Assembly: GCA_010015745.1 (NCBI GenBank)
Contig: ML978160.1
Coordinates: 124,001 to 188,000, forward strand
Reading direction: 5' to 3'
Length of the DNA: 64,000 bases
DNA from: Setomelanomma holmii
Taxonomy: Eukaryota > Ascomycota > Dothideomycetes > Pleosporales > Phaeosphaeriaceae
Part shown: positions 44,570-56,078 of the stretch, one piece after another
Layout of the letters: every line of letters starts with the position of its first letter
Position numbering within the stretch: position 1 is the first letter of the stretch
Program-made: the position numbers and the translations under genes
The notes under the pieces: generated by a model
The model's database searches: none
What the model was told of the DNA's origin: nothing
The model's input: only the letters and a program-made list of their open reading frames with translations

Positions 44570-45537
44570 TCACCTGATTCTCGCAACAGCAAATCTCACG
44601 AATGCAAAGTCGCTCCCCAGATACGCCACTTCTTCCTCGCGATACTCCAATTCGCTTAGTGGCAACACCACGGCCTCGGTCTTCCATTCGGTATTCGTCT
44701 GGTCGCTCACGATGTTCCACATGCGCTCGAAAGTCTCCGCATCGTGCAGTACGAACTCTGCTTGTCCCGCCTCGCGATTAGACTGTGCTCTTTTGGCGTA
44801 GTCGCTCGTCCCGCCCTGAAAACCTACCACCAAGCTACCTGGCTTCGACAATTTGACGAGTTCTTTGCACGCAAGTACTTGCGTGTCCCAATCCCACTGG
44901 TGGAGGACGTGGACAATGGAGATGACGTCGATCTGGCCATGTAACCTTTTGAGCTTATCCGTTGGAAAGAGAAGATCTGACTCAATATACGGCACGTCGA
45001 ATTTGTCCTTATCTTTGAAGAACTCGTAGCCGAGATCCCAATGGTTCATGATGTCGTTACCAATAAGGCTTGCCTGAGGTGCGCCATCGAGTACAAGTCG
45101 CCGAAGATCCTGGCCCATGAAGCACCCGATATCAAGGAGCTTGCAGCCAGCTTGAAGGCGTGCGATGATATCGGAGTAGGAGGGCTGCTTATGTATACTG
45201 GGCTCGAGGAAAGCTCCTATACCTGTACAAGGATATGGGCGGATGTTCCATGCTTTTTCACGCTGCGAACTTGTTTGCATATTGTCGTTGGCGACTCGAA
45301 GGAACGACTTACGATTGTGTAAATGTGGTTTCGCACGTCTTTGTGTGGGACCCCGCTGTATGATTCGAGAAGCTGTCGCACCTGCGTAGTATGAGCAGAT
45401 GGGTTCCAAATACATGTCTGAAGACTGACACTAACCTCTGATGTTATCTTGTGGTCTATGTTCTCTAGCCACCATGGGTAGTCTTTACTTGGCTTCTTTG
45501 CGCCTACTGGGTCTGATATCGGTTTCGTATCGGACAT
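44570..45537 (-). CDS. SAM-dependent methyltransferase of secondary-metabolism type
   Basis: Exons 45436-45537, 45313-45381 and 44570-45262 (introns 54 and 50 nt, phase 0), 287 aa. The N-terminus PWWLENIDHKIT, LLESYSGVP, then REKAWNIRPYPCTG are hallmarks of the small fungal methyltransferase family found in meroterpenoid and polyketide clusters (AusD/PtmG-like). SAM motif I is LLDIGCFMGQDLRRLV; motif II region DVISIVHVLHQWDW; SKPGSLVVGFQGG follows. No signal peptide or membrane span. It is next to a UstYa-like gene on the same strand. Substrate unknown. The family assignment is from memory of conserved patterns. Confidence 0.88.
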
Positions 45538-46101
45538 CGTCAGACAGCTGGCCTCGGTATTACGAATTAGAGGTTGTGGACTCGACGTGGTCAACTTTGC
45601 GCATGGCCAGATTAGACAAAAGCAGGACGTAAGCGTTGTACCTGCGCCGCACGTGCCATTCCTGATCGAGCCTAGCGCGTTGCCAATAACAATCACAATC
45701 CCGTCCAACACTCCACAGCTCAACCTAGCAAAGGATCGTCCCTCGGAAAGCGAACGGGTGGCGTCTGGTGCGATGGTGGCACCCACGTGCGAGCATGCAA
45801 ACAGGATAAGCTTCGATGAGACAAGCACCTGGATATGCTCGGCAAACGTGCCGCACTCGTGTCTGTGTCGGGAAACAAATCACCAGAGGTACCTGCCAAT
45901 CCTCAAGAAGCCCGAAGAATGACGTACAGGCGTTAAGACAAATACAACAAGTCCATCATACCAGATTGGGAAGGAGTTTGAGGATTAGCATTTAGCCCCA
46001 AAAAGACGAAATGAGAAGACACTCGGATATCATGGAATTCAAGACACGACAAGCGAGTGTGAACAGGTCCATCAGGAGTCCTGTTAATAGAGCCAACTAT
46101 C
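45538..46101. other. Intergenic, about 560 bp
   Basis: Between the methyltransferase start and the UstYa-like stop, both on the minus strand. Open frames here are not supported by any motif. Confidence 0.5.
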
Positions 46102-46692
46102 TCACAGGCTCCCGATAGGTAGGCCATCACCCTCGTGATAGTTCCCGATATGCCTGATGCCCATACCAGGCTCAACATCGAAGTAGCTTGCCGACCGCTC
46201 CTTTGCCCAGTCTCTCAACCTGTCCCAGTCATGGCACATCTTCTCCTGGTTGTGGCCTGCTTCTCTCTTCCCCAAGGTATGTAGAAGGGTATCATCGATA
46301 TTGCACATGATGTACTGCCTCAGCGCATCAAAGCAGTGGAGATAATGGCCGTGCTCCCAGTTCCAGGTTTCATCACGCTGGAGCGCTGTGTAGTGTTTGC
46401 GCAAATTGACCTAAGAGCCATATCAATTTTAGTGCGAAGTAAGAATGATGGAAGAACTTACTACGCAGTGCATTGCGTGGTATGCTTCGATTACATAGAG
46501 CGACTTCCCGCCAGAATCGGGAAGTACAATCGTCTCAGGAAGGTTCTTGACTGCGGCATACTCTGGCTCTATCGCAGCTACGCCGTGTCCGGGAAGGATG
46601 TCGTCCCAAGCTTTTGAGGCGACCTGCTCATCGCTCGATATGTACTTGAAGTGTTGGTATATGGTACGAGGCTCGGTGCGCTGGAGTCGCAT
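46102..46692 (-). pseudogene. UstYa/DUF3328-like oxidase, N-terminus missing
   Basis: Exons 46462-46692 and 46102-46410 (51-nt intron, GTAAGT...CTTAG). Both HxxHC copper-site motifs are present: EAYHAMHC just before the intron and HGHYLHCFDALRQYIMC after it. Also EPRTIYQHFKYISSDE and AWDDILPGHG, conserved in the family. UstYa proteins catalyse oxidation/cyclisation in RiPP and other metabolite pathways and normally start with a cytosolic tail and a single membrane anchor (total ~220-280 aa). Here only ~180 residues are readable; upstream in frame comes TGA (around 46710) and then the antisense of a rhodopsin-like gene, so the anchor segment is absent. It may be a truncated gene or use an undetected first exon. 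Confidence 0.78.
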
Positions 46693-46739
46693 ACCATCTT
46701 CAGACTGGCATCAGAAGCATCCACGGGGAACCAAACAGG

Positions 46740-47711
46740 GAAACTTATCCAGCATTCAGTAACAACGATCAGATCGTGCTCTGGGCGGTTGCGGCCCTCA
46801 TCATCACTGGAGCAGCCAAAAACGTATTCGGTACTCACACGCTTCAAGATCCAGAAACCGGAGAGTCAAGTATCACACAAAAAGACCGAGAAAATGTTGA
46901 GGTACGTGGCAAATCGATCAACAAGATCTTCAGATTGTTGGTACCTCATAGTACATGGAGGTCACTCTCATCATCAGCATCCTCTCCATCGGACTGGTCA
47001 AACTTAGCGTCGTCTTTCTATATCGCCGTATTTTCACGATCAGCCGGACATTCAACATCTATTCTTGGTTCCTGATTAGTCTCATTGTTGCCTGGATGAT
47101 CGCCTTCATTGGAGCCAACATCTTCGAGTGCGGATCGCACTCAACCGCTGCATGGTCAAGCGCGAAGCAGATCATAAAGTACTGCGATCATATTGATGGT
47201 GCGACGGCGGCACTGGCGCTTGCAAATGACCATGACCCAGAAGGTGCAAGTGCTTGACATATTTGCACTGGGGTATCTGTATGTGCTCACGCTTTCTCCA
47301 AAGTGACCGCTAAACTCACACGTCTCCAGATCAGCTGCCGCAAGCGCAGTACGAGTGTACATCCTGCTCTACGATTCCTACGGCACCAATCTCAGCTACC
47401 GCGACGTCCAGGGTGAAAATACCAAGATCGTCATCTGGTCCCTTGTAGGGATCGTGGCCTCATTGATTGGAGCTACGCTGCCTACTCTTCGACCGCTCTT
47501 TGCCAATACCTCACTAGGAAGCTTCCTCGGAAGTATCTTCTCCGTTATTTCATTACATTCATGGCGAGGTTCGACGCGAGAGGAGAAAGAGGATGAAAAG
47601 TTGGCCCAGGTCACAATTGGTGGTTCGGAGTGGAAGGGACCTCAAATATCGGATGGGGGGAGTAGCAAGGCCGATTCTATGTCACTGAAAGATGTTGGAA
47701 GGCTGGTCTGA
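46740..47711 (+). pseudogene. Broken fungal rhodopsin-domain integral membrane protein
   Basis: Recognisable pieces of the PF20684-type seven-span family: VLWAVAALIITGAAKNVFG (from ~46770), splice after DRENVE (GTACGT...CATAG, 46902-46951), YMEVTLIISILSIGLVKLSV with FLYRRIF, WMIAFIGANIFECG, then after a junction near 47215-47230 a different frame gives QMTMTQKVQVLDIFALG. A further intron (GTATCT...CTCCAG) leads to AAASAVRVYILLYDS and VGIVASLIGATLPTLRPLF, ending at TGA 47709. The N-terminal ~80 residues are absent and about 15-20 residues (most of span 5) plus the frame are lost at 47215-47230. A dead gene is the best reading. Confidence 0.72.
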
Positions 47712-48068
47712 GATGTTGTTAGATACATTAAGGCTTCCGCATAATTCTCAAGTAAACTAGACACTAACGAGATTCAGTTTGTCTCTTCTGCACAACCGCG
47801 GCGATGTAGCTTCTTTTTGCGCCATATACCCATCTGGATGAACTACTGCGCCAGACTTGAGCAATGCGTGTACGCGATCGCACGCTTCTGTTGGAAAAGT
47901 AGTCTACAAACTGCACGTGAGTGTGACTGCTCAACGTCATTAATGCCGCACAAACCAAAATGCAAGTGAAACCCAATACTTTACTCATAATCTTTATCAC
48001 ACCGTTTGCGTCCAGGTTGCTCCCTTCTTTCCAATAACTGCAAGCAACTGCGACTCAACTCTAGCAAA
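47712..48068. other. Intergenic, 357 bp
   Basis: A minus-strand frame (ATG at about 47988) starts MSKVLGFTCILVCAALMTLSS, which looks like a signal peptide, but the rest has no cysteines, no stop context or homology that I recognise. I do not call a gene. Confidence 0.4.
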
Positions 48069-48895
48069 ATGACAACCAAAATCTACTGCAAGAAATTCCA
48101 GAACAGGAACTGCCAGTTCAAGGACTGCCGCTACACCCACGAACTAGCACCTGCAACGTTGGCTAAGCGTCCGATTTCGAGCCACCCGCCATACAAGCGA
48201 CCTCCAAAATCCTCTACGCGACCGCCTCTGCGCAACAGGCGTGGTCTTGCGCTCGGACCAGCCGGCACAGTTGCCTACCCCATGCGGCCAACTGTAAATC
48301 TCCCGGAGCGATCAGCTATGGCTCTTCCCAAGCGACCAGTCTTCACCGAACCTTCTCTTACTATGACAAATGTTCTGACATCACGATGGTAGATGACCAC
48401 GCAATGGAGGAATCGAATCAACACGAGGACCAGCAGACAACGGAAGAGCTCCTAACCGACAACAAATTCCGGGAAGCCCACTCAGGACGACCCGACGGCC
48501 ACAAAATGGTTACTGAAGTCTTTTATCGGATGCAGGCGGAACTCGAAGCGACGGGCTTAGCACTTACACCCGCATCGCAGCATGCTGAACACGTGAACAC
48601 CTTCAAGGATCATTTGCGGACTCTGGAGGCACAACTACAACAAGCTATGTAACAAGTCGAAGCATTCGAGCGAGAAGCTTCACGCCTGAAGAAGGAGCTC
48701 ATCCTCGAAAAGCGAAAGAACAACCCGAATCACACGCCCCATCCAGACAACAGCATCATCTCTGCTGAGGAAGCAGTTGGCTCACGCACACGTTCCAAAG
48801 TCTCGAGTCATCAGGCTACCTCGCAGAAGCCACTTGATGCTGTCGGCGTTGAGCTGGCGATCAGGAAGCGTAATGCTTCAGTAGCAGAGTTGTAG
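48069..48895 (+). pseudogene. CCCH zinc-finger/coiled-coil protein, disrupted
   Basis: ATG 48069 opens with a compact CCCH finger, YCKKFQNRNCQFKDCRYTH (C-x6-C-x4-C-x3-H), then a Pro/Arg-rich linker. The frame ends at TAG near 48390, and coding continues in another frame (ATG 48386): acidic stretch, FKDHLRTLEAQLQQAM, an in-frame TAA at 48650, then QVEAFEREASRLKKELILEKRK and further to TAG 48893. The heptad pattern on both sides of the TAA is continuous, so CAA to TAA is likely. The frame change could be an undetected intron, since GATGGTAG resembles an acceptor, but no donor with the right phase was found. RNA binding is typical of CCCH fingers. Confidence 0.6.
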
Positions 48896-50690
48896 GTCAT
48901 ATCATATTATATTGAAGGATATCAGGTGCTGACAGACATAAGGCATGAGACTGATGAGCAAGAGCGAAAGCGTCCCGAGCAGATGGACTAGTCAGACGTA
49001 TAAGCGCCTGAGAGACGGTGTAATCTGGTAGCTTGGCGTCGCGCAGGACCATCCTCGCTTGGATTAGAAGGGTTGTGTCAATACCTGATTGGGTTGGAAA
49101 TTATGAGTGGTGGATCGAGAGGTAGATTGAGAATGCAATACTTGATACATGGCGGTATAATTGGTTAGATGACCGATGCTTGTCTCGACATTGACATATC
49201 CTCTCCCGATAATGGATGGAGTCTTTCATATAGACTTGTATTGCTGTAATACTAGAAACCCAGCTCGGTCAATGTAGGCTGTAACGCTCCACACAAGCCG
49301 GTTGTTCTTAGTGGGCATACATGATCCAATCCGAACCTCATATGTCATCAACTCCAAACGCCGCGATTGGAATACCACCTGCCCATACTCATTTCAGAAT
49401 CTCGTAGCGATGAGCATCCATGATGACTACATGGACGCCGCAATCGACGTTTGAGAGCCGGGCGCGTGCTGTCACATTCACCCATGGTCGCCTTAAACCG
49501 AATCTCTTTCGCTCCGCAAGATAGGTGGCTGGAGCGCGGGCAGCAACCGGTATCTATTTCAAGAAGGCCTTGCTGTGAATCCAACAAATCTCCACCAACC
49601 CCGTTGTTCCACCCTCAGCCATGTTGACGCCACTGACCTCAACTGACACTGGCAACGCATACCTTCGACACCTACAACAATCGCCCGCAAATCACGCCAA
49701 TCGAGCCTTCCCTCACTCCTCTCCTATCGCCTGCCCCGCTCTTGGTCAAATCATCGCTATTTCGGAGGCATGGTGTGGCTTCAAGTTTCCCACTACAGTA
49801 TGCTTGGATGGTTGCTTTTGGGTGTCAATCGGAAGTTCTATTACACACTTGCAATTGGGTAAGACCTTTCATGTCAGGCTTTGGTGCGACTACTCATTGT
49901 GAGTCCAACTGTGACTGTGTGGCGTTGGGGCGTTGTTTTCTCTATTTGCTTCACCAACAGGCTTCATGTCTTCTCTCCCTGATGGCTTCATAGGGGTTGA
50001 GTCGCGGCCATATGGGCGCAGGTGCCGTCTGCTCGGCTTCGCTGGATGTAGGCGCTTGCGAGAGCATCTTAGAGGGCGGTGATCTTCCAGCCTACGAGTT
50101 AGAGATTGCATGCTCGTTTGTCATGCGCCAGCCCAGTTTGAAGAACATGGCTGGATTATACGTGAGCCGCTTGAGTGGCACTCATTGTTACGATCGCTTC
50201 ACTTTTTCATCGGACTTGTCACCACATAGGGGCTTTTCGAAAAATAAGCTGGTATCGCCTAATGTATTGTTGCTAACGACCTGAAGGGAAGCTATTTCCC
50301 GATTCTCAGTATTGCGGAAAGTGCGCTGTTCTCAAAGGTGGTGACCTTTCGTGAAAACTATGTAATTTAATCCATGAGACTGAATTGCCCATACCACAGA
50401 ACATCAAAGAAGTCCAGATTGTCTCAATCAATTCGATGGTTTCAGTCGCAGTTTTTCACGTCCCCAGCAGCCACCTTCGTGTAATATAACACGTCTAAAT
50501 ATGTGACGGTATAAATACCCTGTATACGGAACGGTACACAAGGTCGGCCTTTTTGTACCGTTACAAAATATATTACCCCCAGCAAGTCCACACGCGCCAC
50601 CAGCTTCCTGGAAGATTGACATGTCGCCTGCTAGCCATTGTCTACGCTGAAAGCCACCGTCGAACTCCGATCTTTGTCTTCGACCTGACT
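48896..50690. other. Gene-poor region, about 1.8 kb
   Basis: No supported gene. It contains the short inverted-repeat element at 50503-50564. Other frames are short and without signatures. Confidence 0.45.
50503..50564. mobile_element. Short inverted-repeat element related to the 131-bp MITE ends
   Basis: 62 bp bounded by GTGACGGTA and TACCGTTAC (8 of 9 complementary). The right end GTACCGTTAC is identical over 10 bases to the right end of the 7210-7340 element. Flanks GTAATATA at 50481 and TATATTAC at 50568-50575 extend the symmetry. Possibly a decayed or solo remnant of the same TIR family. Confidence 0.4.
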
Positions 50691-51429
50691 TCAGCTCATC
50701 TGAATCCTAGTCATCTCCCGCGCGTTCGTGTATCCATCTTCAGGGTGCGCCAATAAGCAGTTTCCTTGCATGCACTTGAAGCTACCCAGGTTATACGTAT
50801 GGCACTACTTCCGCTTGCACTTCTTGTGACTGACAATGCATGACCGGCACGGGCTGCTGTAGTCGCACTGTCGACCGTGGGCGAGGCACTGAGTGCAATT
50901 GACGACAGCTTTCGGTTTATGCGGCTGCTCAGGAGAAATCGCGTGCGAGCTGCGGGCCAACGCACGCGGTCGCGATCCATATCGTTCGAGACAGAGGAGC
51001 GTCACAACGGCGTGAGACTTATGAGGCGGACAGTTCCCTCTTTAGTGTCTCCTTCTGCTCCCAAAAACCCGCCACATACTCATGCATAGCTTCCAATTCA
51101 TCATCGCGCTCCTTGACAGTATTTTGAGCTTCTGTCAGTATGCTAGAGATCTCTCGCTTGTTGGCCATAACTTCCTGACATGTTTCGGTGACTCTGTGGA
51201 TTTCTGCGCGGGCCATATGATTCCGCTGTTCTCACCGAGTAATATCGGCTCTGGCACGCGACGATCCGGCGGCAGCCGTCGCTAGTTCGGCCTCGCGCTC
51301 TACTCGCTGTAGGTGAAGCTGACGGACGAGGGCTTCATAGCCGGCGGGTGAGGGGTTGACTTTGAGCGCTTGAAGTCGTCGGTCCAGGTTCGCCTCGCCG
51401 CTCTCTGTTGTGTAGTCGATATTCGCCAT
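50691..51429 (-). pseudogene. Coiled-coil protein with Zn2Cys6-like and CCCH motifs, disrupted
   Basis: Starts at ATG 51429. A coiled-coil N-terminus (LVRQLHLQRVEREAELATA) meets an in-frame TGA at 51232, then continues in the same frame (AEIHRVTETCQEVMANKREI, VKERDDELEAM) to TAA 51019. A shifted frame then carries a binuclear-cluster-like motif CTQCLAHGRQCDYSSPC, RSC, KKC at 50817-50897 (C-x2-C-x6-C-x5-C-x2-C-x6-C). After TAG 50805 in the same frame comes a CCCH finger, CHTYNLGSFKCMQGNCLLAH (50745-50804), ending at TGA 50691. The TGA at 51232 could instead lie in a 42-nt intron (GTGAGA donor, CCACAG) that keeps frame. The other two breaks look like true lesions. Function unknown. Confidence 0.6.
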
Positions 51430-51759
51430 GATGGCCGGTGTCTTGAAGGGGTGAGTATGGTAGCGGTGATTGAGGCGACTTCCACCTGACTAGTCAGGAC
51501 CCATGGTGTAGCCGAAATGGTCGCAGGAAGCGTTATTGGAGTCAATTCGGTGCCTTGCCATGGGTGCACATCATCAGCAAGCTCAAAGAACAAATCGAAG
51601 ATGTGCAAATACTTATGAGGATCGAGAGTTTAAAGGATAAAGGATTAGGTACAGGAGGAAGTTGGTTTGAGTCTGCCGAACATGGACGTCGAAGTAATCT
51701 CACCGCAGCACCGCTCATGCAACATGACACGAGCTCTTTCGTCCAGCAAGGTTGTTACC

Positions 51760-54058
51760 CTACGGTCCGCTCGGTATAGCAGTAAACGTGCTGCTTTCCT
51801 CAGTCTTCGTCCTCTTAGGCGGCTCCTTGCGTACAAAGCACTCGCCAACCGGATGTCCCTCTTCGCGAATGACAACCCACTTGCCGATGCCCATATCTTT
51901 GGGCGCATATCGCGTGCCTCTACCGCCACCTCCAACGATCAGATTGCCAGGTCGGTAGTCGTCATTTGCAAGCATTCGCTTGATGACGCTGCTGTGAATA
52001 ACGGCATTTGCTGGAATGTCCCGAGTCTCGCCTTTGGGAAGCGGCCACACGATCGCTTTCCAGGTCCCGTCTGCTTGCAGATCCATTCGCCGGAAGGGCA
52101 TGTATTCCATCATGTTCCAGGACGCGACGCTAGCACGACTGACGCCGTTGTTGAACTGAAGAACATCATGGATGCGGCCCTGAGTGGCAGCAAAATGGAA
52201 CGTCTTGGCAAACTTGGTGTCTGGATGTTTGTGGTGATGCTCGGCGAAGTTTTCGGCGTCAATGAAGTCCTTAGTGACTGCCCCGCTGACCGTGCCGTTG
52301 ACACCGTTTGCTCCGTCTTGATCATATACTGAGTTGGGCGAACCTGCGTCGATCTCTATGGTCGGTACAATGGTATCGCGCCAAGGCTCATCTAATTCGT
52401 ATTCGTCATCATCACAAAGGCAGTGGAGGGCGTCAAGCTTCTCCTCGTCCAGCTCAAGGCCAGCTTTTATGGCCTCGCGGACCATCCATACCAAAGGCAC
52501 GTGGCTCAAAGCAGCATCTGCACCATTTTCAAGTGGCCAGCCACCGCCAATGTCCTGAATTGTCAGCGCTTGATCGTATTGTTGCTCGAGCCTGGTGGAC
52601 TTACAGCATGACAGCCAGGGAACCACACTTCTTGGATGTCCTGATCTCCATCATCCTCATCGGAGTCCCAAGTCTGGACGGCATCAAAGGAAATGATAGA
52701 ATTGGCACCAGAGTTGCCACTCCCGTCGCACTGGTAGCCTGGGCTCAGACTACGAACACCAGACGATTCGTGCGGGTTTCTAAACCGCTCAGGCGGGGCA
52801 AGAGTGTCGCGTCGTCCCCTAGACTCTTCACCGCTCTTCTCATCAACACCGTTGGGTTCATGAGCTCGAAAATTGTCCTTCAGATGCTTGTGCTTGTGGT
52901 GGCGCTTGTAGTACATAGACTTGTCGGGCTTCTCTTGAGAAATGAGATCTTGACGAAACTTCGCGCGGCGCTCGTCGATGGAGACAGCGTGCCGAATAAC
53001 CCGAGCACTACTTCGAGCAGTGTACGGGAATTTGCTGCGCTGCATCCATGCGTTTTCGAAAGCCGGGACGCTATTGACAGTGTCGAAGAGCCCAAGGAAG
53101 CGGATAGGTCGGACAGGACGACTGAACGTTTCTCGGAAAGCACACATGAACTCTAGGAGTTTTCTCTTCTCGGACTTCTCGCCGGGTGCAGCATCCTTTT
53201 CTTTGTCTTCAGGGAGGCGACATTGCCACTTCTGAAAGGTTCTGGGAATTTCAGCTACGCATGCTCAGAGAATGTCGATTTAACTCACTTCCAAGCAAAT
53301 TGACACATCTCCTCGTTACCAGCCTGAGTCATGGTCAGTATGGAAACGACCCAGCAGAAATTGAGAATACCTACGGATAGAAGACCAACATGATCCAGCA
53401 TCTCAGCAAGAAAGCGAGCAGTGTAAGCGCCTCTTGAGAAGCCAAAGAAGTAGATGTCGTCTCCGGGGGTGTAGTAGCGCATGAGAAACTTGGCAATGGT
53501 TAGTGCGGCTCGTGAACATAGCGACCGAGGCGCAAGGATTTGTTTTCCAGCAATGCAGGCGGTGGATTCTTCAGCACAATGCCTACTCATTGATGATCTT
53601 GGAGGTGTCGCTTACCCTGTAGCCGGCCATGACGTGCAAATCAAAAGATGTGCCTATGACTGTTAGCCAAGGTCCTCATCAACTCGGACTGGACTCATCC
53701 TACCGACTGCGCTGTCCTTTGCCTTCGCATACCAAGATTTGAACTTATCAATCCGGCTCGACCGTGTCATTGAGCCATTAGCTTTGGTGACATATGTGCC
53801 TATGCCGGGCTGATAATAATGAAACTGGTCGTCGCCATTGCGGTCGAGCATGCGATATATCTTGAGGATATTGGAGTCCGAATCGGTACCTGAGAACTTG
53901 TTGCCAGTGCCGTCGAAGCATAAGACGAACTTCTTGCGCACATGCGTTGTCCGTCTGCGGGAGACCGCTCCGTAATCCATGTTGCCGGGAGGGACGTTAG
54001 AGATTGCTTGCGATGCGAGCGAAGGAGGACGTGAGTTCTCCATTTCTTTGCTAGCCAT
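51760..54058 (-). CDS. DUF2235 (Tle1-like alpha/beta hydrolase) protein
   Basis: Exons (minus order): 53704-54058, 53616-53653, 53375-53488, 53289-53323, 52605-53241, 51760-52554; all junctions keep frame, 657 aa. The conserved N-terminal hydrolase part shows KKFVLCFDGTGN (first strand and loop), NILKIYRML, YYQPGIGTY and FLMRYYTPGDDIYFFGFSRGAY with nucleophile Ser in GFSRG, then AEMLDHVGLLS, FLGLFDTVNSVP and the later AVSIDERRAKF and EVWFPGCHADIGGGW (catalytic His region). The C-terminal ~250 aa are less conserved, ending basic. The family includes bacterial Tle1 phospholipases; in fungi the substrate is unknown, lipid esterase activity is only inferred. Confidence 0.92.
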
Positions 54059-56078
54059 CTTCAAGATTGGCAAGCGCTGTCCTACACAAAGAGGAAGTGT
54101 AGGCTCAGGACATAACAGTTGATGAAGGTCGAGACAAAGCAAAGAAGCAGCGACTCATACAGGTAGGTTGACTGGAGTAAGTGGCGTCCTCACCTCTCTT
54201 CAGAGCTATGACCAATGCATGCACGATTTGAGATCAACCTTCTTACCGGAATAGTCTTCCTCCGAATTGGCTGTCGTTCAAGGACGGTATATCCGGCAAT
54301 AGCATGTGTCTGGCTGCGGGTGTCGCCGCTAATGCGAGGTTCGCTCCGGTGTTAAGCATCGGATACAGCAACAGTATTAGCTTCGGTTGTGTCGTGAAAG
54401 GGCATATAATTCTCCGAATCGCTTGACGTTTTCTGTGTGGGAACACCGCAGCATCGCACTGCACACCGTTTTGCGATCCTCTTGACTTCGGGGAGCGCCA
54501 CGGAACGACAGATTCATGATCTCAATGCCAGAATTGACAAACCCCACTGTAGATACGCTCAATCGACGCAGGTTGCTGCACGCGAAGGCCACGCTGCATC
54601 CAGTTGAGCGAACGATGTCGGATCGAGCGTGTCGCCACGAATCAAGCTTGCACCATCCGCCTATTGGCTGCATGTTTCAACAGAGAAGGTGCAACGCATG
54701 CTGATCGATGATGCGACTTGCTGGCAGAACGATTGCCGTGCCGGCGACATTAGACTAGATGGTAGAGTCGGCGACGTCGGAAGAAGCAGCTAAAGTCCAT
54801 TCCCAATTATTGGGCAGATCGCCCGCTATCCCTGTCCATGCACAGACCCACTACGGGCCGCACGATTCCTTCCCTGTCGCGGATCGTCTCAACACTCCCA
54901 CCATCTGGTTCGTCTCGCCTGGCATCGATCTCGAGTTCATTGATCCGGAACTGAGCACCTCGTGGAGCTGATACCTCAGGCCCTTCGTCACGCCGCAGTT
55001 GTACTGGCTGCTGTCAACAAATGCAGTGTATGGATCACACCAGCTGCACGGAAGACCGTTCACTATGTTACTAGTACTGCTGCGTGCAATTTTTGTGCAC
55101 GCGAGGCATGTATTGACCCTGAGGACCGCCACATGCGCGCGCTTTGGTAGGGATTACGTCTTCCCGCAGAACATTGTCCGCAGCCTACTCGCCAATCGTC
55201 TCGCTCAGCTTGATTGGTATGGCGATCGCCCCGTTCGACTCGATCGATTCGCATCGCCATGTTGCTGCGATTCGCTACCGGAGGTCGTCCGGTCATATCT
55301 GCTAGTTGCCGGCCCTTTCCGCTTTGCTTCAAAGTTTGGGAGTAGCCACGACTGTGTGCGAGTAGTAAGTACATGTCCACCACAATGGTGTGTAATTGCC
55401 GTACACTTCGGGTGTAACGATGCGTCGACCGGTGCAATCTACTGACGCTTCAGGTCATCGCCCTACTCCGCTTGTGAAGTGGTACCGCTCATCGCTTTGC
55501 AATTTGCGCGTTGCTCTTTTATGCGTCCTTTGTGATTGGCGGAACGAAGTCAGAAATGTGGAGTGCAGCTGCAGCATCAGAACATGTTGCTGCTCAGAGT
55601 GGAAGATTAGCCTTGATATGCAGCGCTTAGTATCTCAACTGAGTTGTGCGTAGCGAACAATAGCTCGCATCAGTCTCATGCTGCGCTCCACTCTGTCAGC
55701 CACCTCCAATGGTAGCCAATCCATTTAGCAATTGTCAGACCATTGACGTTGCGATACCCACAACACATAGGTCGGCTACACCAATATGGTAAAGAACCAC
55801 ATGCACTGACTGGACAGACTCCACGCACACTAATCACCGAAGAGCATGTCGATCACTGCATCGCAGCTGCTGCAAGTGCTGATCACGGACGATGTTGCTT
55901 TGATATTGCCTGGTGGCAGGTCATAGCTCCTGCACCGACGGAGTGGCGTCCTGGATAGCTCCAGCGCAGCTTCTTGGGCCTGTTCGTGCGCCATGGTCTT
56001 GGATATTCTCGTGGTACTTGAACTCCACTCAAGTCCGCCTTTCACTCCCCGCGTGGGATACTACGAAACTCATTCATC
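54059..56078. other. Intergenic, about 2 kb, divergent
   Basis: Upstream of the DUF2235 gene (minus) and the Ppo gene (plus). I see no coding sequence, tRNA or repeat worth calling. Such a long region upstream of a Ppo gene could hold extensive regulation. Confidence 0.5.

Noticed and set aside
47764..47990. Minus-strand small secreted protein with signal-like N-terminus
   Set aside because: No cysteines, no known motif and a weak start; the hydrophobic stretch alone is not enough.
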